From IMG/VR virus record IMGVR_UViG_3300017708_001362, positions 1-20,683 of that record: a stretch of DNA of 20,683 nt; one strand, written 5' to 3'. Of the stretch, positions 14,892-20,318 are shown one piece after another. Source of the DNA: a virus. The notes beneath the pieces were generated by a model that saw nothing but the letters and a program-made list of their open reading frames with translations, did not search any database and was not told the DNA's origin. Position 1 is the stretch's first letter. Each line of letters opens with the position of its first letter. The position numbers were made by a program, and so were the translations under genes.

Positions 14892-15935
14892 TTAAAGTAA
14901 TATGTAGTTTATTCCAATAGAGAAGTCGTGCCATTCTCTATTCCAGTACTTGTTGTATCTACCTTCAGTAAATACTCCTAAGCTCTTAGTTATTTTTGAC
15001 CCGAACACGAGGCCTGCACCAATGTCTACCCACTGCGTACTGCTGACGAAGTTGTGGTAGGAATATTCATCTCCGTTGTTTAAGTGATAGGGCATCACAT
15101 TTCCCCAGCTGTGTAGCCAGAAGTCTTTGGTGTAGTGGTAGAAGTCAAACCCCACCACAGCAGAGTGCATCCAAATACTTGGGAGCTCTGCTTGCCTAGC
15201 ATCTACATAGTTGTTGAGCACTTGTGGGATTACTACTTGGTCCCATATTGCAGGGTCATCTGCCACTAGCTGTCCGGCAGGATCAAAAAACTCTCCTGTA
15301 TTTACGTCTATACTATAACCCTCTTGTAAGGCTAGGGCAGTATAATGCAGCTGGTTGTTTTCAAGTACCCACTCTTGCAGTGGGTCGTATCCGTAAGGCT
15401 GAGAGATACGCTGGACTATACCTGCATTGATAGAGAACTTACTGCCTAGCTTTACTCTGAGTCGTTGTGATGCTTCAAAGTATTTCACATCAGCAAAGCC
15501 GTCCTGCAAGAACTCTGCTTTAACAAGCCACCAGTCATCTACGTAACGAATAAAATAGTCTTGGTCTAAGAAGTCTTTACCTTGCTGTCGCCTCCAGTCT
15601 GCTTCTGCTAGGAACTCTAGTCCGTTGTACTTACCAACAGTAGCAGCGTCCCCATATGTTTTTTCTGTTCCGTCATAAAATACGTTGGCTCTGTTCTCAT
15701 ATCCAAAGCGTGCAATCTTTCGTACTCCCAGGGTTAGACTGTAGTCAAACGGGGTCTCGATTACTCCTGTCTCTAGTGCTCCGGTACCAACAGAGTAGAC
15801 GTCTTCGTCAGCTACAGAGTTACCGCCGTTGACTGCTGCGTAGAATGTGGCACGGCGGAGTACCTTCTTGTAGAAGTCGCTTTGTCCCCAAGCAATGGCA
15901 GGGGCGAGGAGCAACAATGCTATTAAGTGTCTCAT
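14892..15935 (-). CDS. Exported outer-membrane beta-barrel-like protein
   Basis: A 347-residue protein with a clear signal peptide (MRHLIALLLLAPAIAWGQ, cleavage near 18/19). Alternating aromatic/polar strands run through the mature part (DYSLTLGVRKIARFGYENRA, NGLEFLAEADWRR, DQDYFIRYVDDWWLVKAEFL, HDFSIGINYILL), the look of an outer-membrane barrel ending near the C-terminus. It has few cysteines and no T9SS tail. Similar proteins recur in marine Bacteroidota phage sequences as I remember them, but have no assigned function. It is translationally coupled to the T9SS type A protein (ATGA, 15935-15932). It could alter the host outer membrane, block superinfection or assist lysis; it could also be a virion protein, though the signal peptide argues against that. 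Confidence 0.75.
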   Translation of the reverse strand: MRHLIALLLLAPAIAWGQSDFYKKVLRRATFYAAVNGGNSVADEDVYSVGTGALETGVIETPFDYSLTLGVRKIARFGYENRANVFYDGTEKTYGDAATVGKYNGLEFLAEADWRRQQGKDFLDQDYFIRYVDDWWLVKAEFLQDGFADVKYFEASQRLRVKLGSKFSINAGIVQRISQPYGYDPLQEWVLENNQLHYTALALQEGYSIDVNTGEFFDPAGQLVADDPAIWDQVVIPQVLNNYVDARQAELPSIWMHSAVVGFDFYHYTKDFWLHSWGNVMPYHLNNGDEYSYHNFVSSTQWVDIGAGLVFGSKITKSLGVFTEGRYNKYWNREWHDFSIGINYILL

Positions 15936-18007
15936 TCTTTTATGATTGTTTGTTTGACGATATAACCGTTGTAGTTAACCATCACTACATACATTCCTGC
16001 AGTCGGTAAGTTAATCACATTATTTGTTGTAGTGATTAATTCTTGCCCTAAATAGTTGTATATTGTAGTAACCGCAACATCAGGCGTTTGTATCTTTATC
16101 TCCCCCCTGGTTGGGTTTGGGTATACTTTGATTACTCGACTCAGTGTTGGTACACTTGTCAAGCCGTCTTGGCAGTACCCGTACATCTCCATGCACACAT
16201 CGTCCCACCCGGTGTTACAGCAGTAGGGGTCGACACTAATAACCCATGAGTAACATTGGTCGTTTGCCCAGTACGGATCGCCGGGCTCCCCGATACACCC
16301 TGCGTCATATAAACAGGACTCGTTATCAGGGGTGTTTGCGTCCTCGTCGTAGTTAAACGCGTCGATATCTGTACACCCAACAACTACTGGGATGCAGCCA
16401 CTGTTATCTACGTTGGCCTCAGGGTCGTAGTTAAGTGCAGTTTCGTCTGTGCACCCAAACACGGCTAACGTTACACAAGAGCCGTCATCAAAGTCAGCTT
16501 CGTATCCCTGCGTGTAGTATTCTAAGTAGCCAGCTTGCATACATCCCGCAGCGTAGTAGCAGCTCCCGTCCTCAGTGTTGGCCTCCGCGTCGTAGTTCTG
16601 GGCTTCTGCATCTAGACACCCATAGGCATAAGGTATGCAACTAGTCCCGCAGTAAGGGGTGAACTTATATATATTCCACTCGGGCTGTGCAAACGGTTGA
16701 AGGGCACCCTGCCCGTTATCAGAGAATGGGTTATCACCCTCTACGAGTAACGTGTCCCCTGCTTCGTTGGTTATGATGATTGCGTTGTGCAGGGTTTGGA
16801 ACTCTGTCTCTTGCGGTGGTTGTTGCGGGCTCCCAATCTCAAAGTAGTATACCTCTACTTCTTCGTCAGAGTCTAACACTAAGTCCCATGATTGTTCAAA
16901 CTCGTTTGGTCCAACTGTAAAGATCCACTGCAGCTCTCCTTGTCTTATCCCTACGTGTGAGTTACCCCACCCGTCACCGGCGTCGTCTTCAAGCGTAATG
17001 GTTGTGAGACATGGACTATTAAGGTCTGAGATAGTAGCTGTACTATCGTAGTTAAATGCTGACTCGTCCATGCAGCCCCAGGTGTGTAGTGTAAGGCAAT
17101 CGTCAGGTTCAGTAGCTTCAGGATTGTAGTCGACGTAATCGTCATCCATACACCCTACTATTGGGGGCTCTACTGGACAGGGCTCTACAAATACAGCACC
17201 TGAGTATGCTACTGTTCCGTCCCCGTCTGAGAAGTCTATGTCTTCTAGTTCCCAAACTACAGAGTCGTTACAAGCTGTGACAACTACTGCTCCGTCAGCA
17301 AATCCCCCACTGGCTGTCCCGCTTAGTCCGTCCCCATATGTATCAGTGAGGATTAGTTCGAAGCCTAGTGCTACGCAGAAGTCGTAGGTGTAAGTAGACA
17401 GCTGGTCCCCAAAGTTGAACTCACCTGGGAGGATCTGTTCGTAGAATTCTCCCACTGCTAAGTCAACTAGTGTGAAGCCTGTCTCGTTTGGCCAGTTATC
17501 TAGCGTGAGCTCCATAGATACAAACGCCTCCCCTTCGGGACATGCACTAACGTTGCAACTACCATTGTCTACTGTGGCCCATGGGTTGTAGTTGTTGGAG
17601 GACTCATCCATACACCCAGGGATTGGGAGGGCGCATGTCTCTAGGGTAAATGGGATTGTTAGTTGGCTTTCTTCAAAGTCGTATACTACTGTGTCTAGGC
17701 CGCAAGTATTCTCCAACCCAAACCACCCATCCCCGTATTGGCAGCATATCCCATCCCCAAACTCGTCGTAGATAATGAACTCGTAGTCTCCTTCCGGGAG
17801 CATTATCATATTGTTGTAGAGGGAGTTGCCTGTGTATCCCCCGGGTGGGGATTGTACTATAACTGCGGGGCCTGCTGGGAGGTTAGGGTCTACTATCTCC
17901 CAACTTGTTTCTCCCCCGTATTGGTCAGTTTGTATCGTTACTCTTACCCAGCTTTGTCCCAGGGCGAGCGTTGGGATGAGCAAGAGCAGTGCCAGTAAGG
18001 ATCTCAT
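15932..18007 (-). CDS. Secreted repeat protein with T9SS type A C-terminal sorting domain
   Basis: A 691-residue exported protein. It has a signal peptide (MRSLLALLLLIPTLALGQ), then beta domains with D-x-x-G-D-G loops (DEFGDGICC near 81, DTYGDGLSG near 222, DDAGDGWGN near 341). Seven cysteine-bounded repeats of the pattern GC-[MTL]-D...NY...A...C lie near 131, 285, 311, 463, 489, 518 and 544. A cysteine-rich module (DPYCC...WDDVC...C, about 570-612) is followed by a T9SS type A tail (623-691: VYPNPTRGEIKI ... YNYLGQE ... GMYVVMVNYNG ... KQTIIKE). The modules are typical of secreted marine flavobacterial proteins, and the tail directs T9SS export and surface attachment. It lies between the holin and a barrel gene with ATGA couplings at both ends, so it is co-expressed with lysis functions. 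The exact role is unknown. Confidence 0.9.
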   Translation of the reverse strand: MRSLLALLLLIPTLALGQSWVRVTIQTDQYGGETSWEIVDPNLPAGPAVIVQSPPGGYTGNSLYNNMIMLPEGDYEFIIYDEFGDGICCQYGDGWFGLENTCGLDTVVYDFEESQLTIPFTLETCALPIPGCMDESSNNYNPWATVDNGSCNVSACPEGEAFVSMELTLDNWPNETGFTLVDLAVGEFYEQILPGEFNFGDQLSTYTYDFCVALGFELILTDTYGDGLSGTASGGFADGAVVVTACNDSVVWELEDIDFSDGDGTVAYSGAVFVEPCPVEPPIVGCMDDDYVDYNPEATEPDDCLTLHTWGCMDESAFNYDSTATISDLNSPCLTTITLEDDAGDGWGNSHVGIRQGELQWIFTVGPNEFEQSWDLVLDSDEEVEVYYFEIGSPQQPPQETEFQTLHNAIIITNEAGDTLLVEGDNPFSDNGQGALQPFAQPEWNIYKFTPYCGTSCIPYAYGCLDAEAQNYDAEANTEDGSCYYAAGCMQAGYLEYYTQGYEADFDDGSCVTLAVFGCTDETALNYDPEANVDNSGCIPVVVGCTDIDAFNYDEDANTPDNESCLYDAGCIGEPGDPYWANDQCYSWVISVDPYCCNTGWDDVCMEMYGYCQDGLTSVPTLSRVIKVYPNPTRGEIKIQTPDVAVTTIYNYLGQELITTTNNVINLPTAGMYVVMVNYNGYIVKQTIIKE

Positions 18008-18435
18008 TTCTTGGTCTTTTCAATGGTTCTCCCTGCGAAGTATGCACCAAAAGAAGTGAGCATCAAGATCTGCAACAAGTCAATGTAGCTATCCTTAACG
18101 TTAAATGGCCAGTTGTCCATGCTGTCAAAGATCATTGTCAAGCAGAACATGCCCATAAGGGCAATGAGGGTGAGGGGGCGGATAAGCTTTGCAAGCTTTA
18201 CATCGCTCCCCATGTCTGCCTTCCAACGTTCTGTTACGTTCTCTTGGAACTTGACCTCTGCATCTATTTTGGCTTGGGCTTCTGCCGGGTCTATACCGGG
18301 CTCTTTGTCTAGGAGATTCTTTACAAGTCCGAGCGCTCCTTGGTCAGGGAGAAGGTCTCCTACGGTCCCAAGAACATTCGGAGCTTTCTCCTTTAACCAA
18401 GCGCCTAACTTGGTCTCTTTAATCTTCTTACTCAT
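18004..18435 (-). CDS. 3TM-type phage holin
   Basis: A 143-residue protein from ATG 18435. A basic/helical N-terminal half (MSKKIKETKLGAWLKEKAPN; DPAEAQAKIDAEVKF; ERWKADM) precedes hydrophobic segments IRPLTLIALMGMFCLTMIF and IDLLQILMLTSFGAYFAG, joined by DSMDNWPFNVKDSYI. This is the layout of the GTA/3TM holin family. Holins open the inner membrane at the time of lysis. A longer frame using TTG 18477 exists, but that codon lies within the promoter -7 box, so 18435 is preferred. It is the first gene of the five-gene envelope operon and overlaps the next gene's start as ATGA. Confidence 0.75.
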   Translation of the reverse strand: MSKKIKETKLGAWLKEKAPNVLGTVGDLLPDQGALGLVKNLLDKEPGIDPAEAQAKIDAEVKFQENVTERWKADMGSDVKLAKLIRPLTLIALMGMFCLTMIFDSMDNWPFNVKDSYIDLLQILMLTSFGAYFAGRTIEKTKK

Positions 18436-18474
18436 ACGACTAGTTAGTTTGTCGTAAAAGTAGTCAATTAAAAT

Positions 18475-18482
18475 CAAACATA
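18475..18482 (-). promoter_or_regulatory. -7 box (TATGTTTG) of the holin/envelope operon promoter
   Basis: The minus strand reads TATGTTTG, an exact TAnnTTTG, with TTTA about 22 bases upstream as a weak -33 element. It leaves a leader of about 30-40 bases before ATG 18435 and supports that start. It would drive the holin, T9SS type A, barrel, coiled-coil and thioredoxin-like genes together. Confidence 0.5.
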
Positions 18483-18552
18483 ATTATCCCCCTTGGGATT
18501 TTCTTAAACGACACATTTCCACTCGGCGTATTGAGCCTAACGTCCGGGGGAG

Positions 18553-18681
18553 TTACTTATTACCTTGGTTCCCAGACCCGAGTTTTATAGTGTCGCACTT
18601 TGCACAGCTATTGGGGACAACCTCACCGCTATCGTTGCCTGTTATCTCAAGGCTGCAGTTACTAACCCAACTTCTGACCCC
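18553..18681 (-). other. Ambiguous 42-codon open frame in the 299-base gap between holin and small basic gene
   Basis: The gap 18436-18734 holds no convincing gene. One minus-strand frame (18681-18553, TAA stop) reads NCSLEITGNDSG then SCAKCDTIKLGSGNQGNK, which looks protein-like with a C-x2-C pair, but it has no ATG, GTG or TTG start and is closed upstream by two consecutive TAG codons. The antisense frame (plus, TTG 18565 to about 18768) is also open, codon-aligned with it, and overlaps the 43-codon gene. Either could be a remnant or an artefact of base composition. The holin promoter lies at the left end of this gap. Confidence 0.25.
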
Positions 18682-18734
18682 CTACTAATTATCCTCGGGG
18701 GTGATCAACTTACGTTGGCTGTTAACTTAGTTGC

Positions 18735-18866
18735 TTATCGTCCTTGGCCTTTGTATGCCTTCTTGTAATTCTTTGACGCCTTGTGTTTGCTCGTCTTACT
18801 CTTTGCGTGTACGCCGGGTCGAGAGACACTTTTTGCTGTCCGTTCGACTAGTTTGACTTTTGCCAT
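18735..18866 (-). CDS. Very small basic protein (43 residues)
   Basis: A 44-codon frame begins with ATG 18866 and ends with TAA 18737-18735. The product is strongly basic, about 14 lysines or arginines (MAKVKLVERTAKSVSRPGV, then HAKSKTSKHKASKNYKKAYK and GQGR). There is no hydrophobic segment, and it is probably disordered or nucleic-acid binding. Similar tiny Lys-rich proteins ending in a GQGR-like tail occur in Bacteroidota phages in my memory, without known function. An exact TAGCTTTG promoter box lies four bases before the ATG, which strongly supports expression and suggests a leaderless transcript. It may be a DNA-compaction or host-takeover peptide. Confidence 0.7.
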   Translation of the reverse strand: MAKVKLVERTAKSVSRPGVHAKSKTSKHKASKNYKKAYKGQGR

Positions 18867-18870
18867 GGTG

Positions 18871-18878
18871 CAAAGCTA
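18871..18878 (-). promoter_or_regulatory. -7 box (TAGCTTTG) of the small basic gene
   Basis: The minus strand reads TAGCTTTG, an exact TAnnTTTG, followed by CACC and the ATG at 18866. The -33 region is a T-run (TTTTTTAC) rather than a clean TTTG. Transcription should start at or next to the ATG. The divergent 136-base gap 18867-19002 also contains A/T tracts and the plus-strand promoter of the 62-residue gene. Confidence 0.55.
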
Positions 18879-18967
18879 GGAAAAAAATTGGGGTAAAAAA
18901 TTTTTAGTGGGGAGTTTTTTCGAACGCGGAATCCTACGAGGTCCATGACCCCCGCTATGCATCGTCA

Positions 18968-18998
18968 TTGGGGCATCCCCCCTTCACTCAAATCTTTT
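18968..18998 (+). promoter_or_regulatory. Candidate promoter of the rightward small-gene block
   Basis: TTG at 18968-18970, a 20-base spacer, then AATCTTTT (18991-18998), an imperfect TAnnTTTG, followed by ACAC and the ATG at 19003. Spacing and the four-base distance to the start repeat what is seen at 18866 and 12534. A short GGGG/CCCC inverted repeat lies inside the spacer and could be a regulator site. Confidence 0.4.
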
Positions 18999-19002
18999 AC
19001 AC

Positions 19003-19191
19003 ATGGCACAAGCTTTTTCTCCAGAAGAAGTCCGACGCTCCGACAAGGGAGTAGGCTTTCTTCGCACAGACATCGACCTTACGAACCTCACTATCAACGA
19101 GCGGTTCGCCTGGGTACGACCCGATTCTCCACAGTACGCTACGGCTCTCAAGCTCGCCGAAGCTATCGAGAAAGCCGGGAAGAAGACGTAA
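19003..19191 (+). CDS. Small rightward gene product of unknown function (62 residues)
   Basis: A 62-residue protein starts at ATG 19003. It has a charged N-terminus (FSPEEVRRSDKGVGFLR), a central DLTNLTINERFAWVRPDSPQ and a C-terminal helix (YATALKLAEAIEKAGKKT). There are no cysteines and no membrane or signal segment. I do not recognise a family. It is the first gene of the rightward block and probably early, given its orientation away from the late genes. Its stop codon TAA lies exactly in the loop of an intrinsic terminator (19180-19202), so the last codons encode the terminator stem. Confidence 0.65.
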   Translation: MAQAFSPEEVRRSDKGVGFLRTDIDLTNLTINERFAWVRPDSPQYATALKLAEAIEKAGKKT

Positions 19192-19202
19192 GTCTTCTTT
19201 TT
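19180..19202 (+). terminator. Intrinsic terminator with stop codon in its GTAA tetraloop
   Basis: AAGAAGAC (19180-19187) and GTCTTCTT (19192-19199) form a perfect 8-bp stem around GTAA, a GNRA-type tetraloop that contains the TAA stop of the upstream gene. A run of T extends through 19202. The stem is AT/GC mixed with a good T-tract, a plausible Rho-independent terminator. Confidence 0.7.
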
Positions 19203-19269
19203 AAGTGGGACTTCTGTAACAATTTACAGAGGGAGCGAGAGCACACACCAGTGTTCTCCTCCCACTTTT
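19203..19269 (+). ncRNA. Three-way-junction RNA leader upstream of the 88-residue gene
   Basis: Three nested helices are visible: P1 AAGTGGGA (19203-19210) with TCCCACTT (19260-19267), perfect 8 bp; P2 CTGTAA-CAAT-TTACAG (19214-19229), perfect 6 bp; P3 GAGAGCAC (19237-19244) with GTGTTCTC (19251-19258), 8 bp with one G-U. A short T-run follows P1. Such a compact junction directly after a terminator and 50 bases before a gene could be a cis-regulator, a second terminator or a small stable RNA. No known riboswitch is recognised. Confidence 0.55.
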
Positions 19270-19301
19270 CCCCACAATTCACCACCCAACAGATTTGTAC
19301 A

Positions 19302-19315
19302 CATACAATTGTATG
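19302..19315. promoter_or_regulatory. 14-base perfect palindrome just before a start codon (operator candidate)
   Basis: CATACAATTGTATG is a perfect 14-base palindrome ending four bases before ATG 19320. It occupies the place where other genes here carry the -7 box, so a dimeric repressor binding there would block transcription. The same four bases, ACAC, separate the element from ATG as at the gene starting at 19003. Confidence 0.45.
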
Positions 19316-19319
19316 ACAC

Positions 19320-19586
19320 ATGGAACACATTGCTCCTTACCAAGTGGACTTGCTTAAGTCCTTTGCTGTAGTTACCAGACACACAGCACTCATCAATGAC
19401 AGAGATCTTCGGATTGCTGTCAGTCACCGTGTGGAAGAAGCACCACACAATGGCACGTATGGATTCCTCGCAGCAAGCGATGACGTCCAAGAACTTACTG
19501 AGCGGGAAGGAGTTTCCCTGCACAATAAGATGACTTTGTATACTGTTCGTGACGCACTCAAGCGTATTCATGAACAGCTTAACTAA
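19320..19586 (+). CDS. Small rightward gene product of unknown function (88 residues)
   Basis: An 88-residue protein, MEHIAPYQVDLLKSFAVVTR then HTALINDRDLRIAVSHR and a C-terminal helix (LYTVRDALKRIHEQLN). It is mixed helix/strand, soluble, with no cysteine or membrane segment. No family is recognised. Start ATG 19320 follows a perfect palindrome and the three-way-junction leader, so expression is probably controlled by both. The stop codon (19584-19586) overlaps the 5' strand of a tRNA-like acceptor helix beginning at 19585, so RNA processing there would trim the mRNA right at the stop. Confidence 0.6.
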   Translation: MEHIAPYQVDLLKSFAVVTRHTALINDRDLRIAVSHRVEEAPHNGTYGFLAASDDVQELTEREGVSLHNKMTLYTVRDALKRIHEQLN

Positions 19587-19627
19587 GTATGAATGGTTGA
19601 AGAGGGGTTCGATTCCCCTCCATACTT
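19585..19627 (+). ncRNA. tRNA-like minihelix (acceptor stem plus T-arm, no D or anticodon arm)
   Basis: AAGTATG (19585-19591) pairs perfectly with CATACTT (19621-19627). Just before the 3' strand lies a canonical T-arm: stem AGGGG/CCCCT with loop TTCGATT. Only about ten bases separate acceptor and T-arm, so the D and anticodon arms are missing. The sequence ends C-T-A rather than CCA. It matches the minimal acceptor/T-arm helix that RNase P can recognise. Alternatives are a tRNA 3'-end relic (an attP-type core) or a domain of a larger structured RNA that continues rightward. Confidence 0.55.
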
Positions 19628-19637
19628 CTATTAAAAT

Positions 19638-20009
19638 CCTGACGCTGCAGAGTCAGGTCACCGTGGCTACCCGTACAGTAGCAATCAGTTTGAATAGCAT
19701 GCAACGATGTCTATTAACTGTGGTCGGTGACAACAAAAAGGTGAGAATCCTTTTAACGCTTGGTATGTGCCGTGGCTCATGTCTATTCTAGTGATAGCAT
19801 TAGTGTCCTACAGAACATACTATACTGAGATTAGATTCTCACTAGCCTTACTTCGACTACGTGATACACTACGTAGCTCAGCCCATTGTGGGTATGAGAA
19901 GGCGAGACTAAACACGTGCTTGTAACCTGAAAAGCAGGGCAAGCAGTAAGTGCACTTGCGAGTCATGCAGTATTCCCGCAATAGGGTACTATAGGGTAGC
20001 TACCTATAG
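19638..20009 (+). ncRNA. Dense structured noncoding region, candidate large phage RNA
   Basis: The 474-base gap 19587-20060 has no gene but many perfect stems: CCTGAC/GTCAGG (19638-19657); GTCACCG (19657-19663) with CGGTGAC (19725-19731) enclosing GCTAC/GTAGC (19666-19682) and AATAGCAT/ATG-T-CTATT (19693-19715); AAAAGG/CCTTTT (19736-19754); CTACGT/ACGTAG (19857-19876); CTCA-CCCA/TGGG-TGAG (19877-19898); GCTTG-CCTG/CAGG-CAAGC (19918-19944); GTA-CCC/GGG-TAC (19970-19989); and CTATAGG/CCTATAG (19989-20009). GTGAGAATC (19741-19749) and GATTCTCAC (19834-19842) are exact complements, a possible pseudoknot. Strand is assumed plus from neighbours. The density suggests a stable ornate RNA. Confidence 0.5.
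19654..19665 (+). repeat. Direct repeat CAGGTCACCGTG, copy 1
   Basis: The 12-base sequence CAGGTCACCGTG occurs here and again at 20631-20642, in both cases followed by a similar C/G-rich stretch (GGCTACCCGT versus CCTGCCGGT). CCTGAC is found near both copies, before the first and after the second. In each the TCACCG part is paired in a helix, so both may be the same domain of two related RNAs. Confidence 0.5.
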
Positions 20010-20060
20010 GCATGTGACAGTGTTGGTCTATAAACTTTGAATCAATCAACACAATATATC

Positions 20061-20291
20061 ATGACGCCAACTGACAAACTTAGAAAGCGCATTCAACTCC
20101 ACTCTCGGAGATATAGTTTGCACACCAAGCACGCTCATCAGCGTCGAAATGAAATCCTCAACAAAGTACCAGAGCATGAGCGTGAAGCTATGCGTAGTTT
20201 GTTGGGACAGTTTGCAGATTACGTGAGGTTCAGTGATTCTGCACAACGTAAGATCTATAATCTTCAACAAGAACTGAAAGAGAATCAGTAA
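20061..20291 (+). CDS. Small basic helical protein of unknown function (76 residues)
   Basis: A 76-residue protein from ATG 20061. The frame can be extended upstream to a TTG at 20037, but the ATG is preferred. The N-terminal half is strongly basic and histidine-rich (KLRKRIQLHSRRYSLHTKHA), and the C-terminal half is helical (EREAMRSLLGQFADYV then a short coiled coil ending QQELKENQ). This suits an RNA- or DNA-binding helical protein. No family is recognised. It sits between two structured noncoding stretches and is followed within eight bases by a CCTAGG hairpin (20299-20318). If the flanking stretches are one large RNA, this frame may be an insertion in it, or it may encode an RNA-binding partner. 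Confidence 0.55.
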   Translation: MTPTDKLRKRIQLHSRRYSLHTKHAHQRRNEILNKVPEHEREAMRSLLGQFADYVRFSDSAQRKIYNLQQELKENQ

Positions 20292-20298
20292 ACATCTG

Positions 20299-20318
20299 CC
20301 TAGGATTCATGGCCTAGG
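20299..20318 (+). terminator. Hairpin after the 76-residue gene
   Basis: CCTAGG (20299-20304) and CCTAGG (20313-20318) form a perfect 6-bp stem with an 8-base loop, starting eight bases after the TAA stop. No T-run follows, so it is a weak terminator or a processing/stability element, or the first helix of the structured region to the right. Confidence 0.4.

Noticed and set aside
18004-18477. Longer holin frame starting with TTG 18477
   Set aside because: The TTG lies inside an exact -7 promoter box (TATGTTTG), so it would not be on the mRNA. ATG 18435 is preferred.
18565-18768. Plus-strand open frame (TTG start) opposite the holin upstream region
   Set aside because: No ATG, no promoter box in place, overlaps the better supported 43-codon gene on the other strand, and no recognisable protein features. 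The gap is described as ambiguous instead.
18945-19316. 123-codon plus-strand frame overlapping the 62-residue gene
   Set aside because: Out of frame with the 62-residue gene, which has a promoter-spaced ATG and a terminator. The frame runs through the terminator and the three-way junction, and its product is low in structure and rich in R/S/H/T as expected of a shadow.
19900-19965. Group I intron core (GACTAAA with a later AGTC as P7)
   Set aside because: Only a four-base pairing supports P7. The conserved S strand and the P3-P8 helices could not be found, and no split gene or exon junction is visible.
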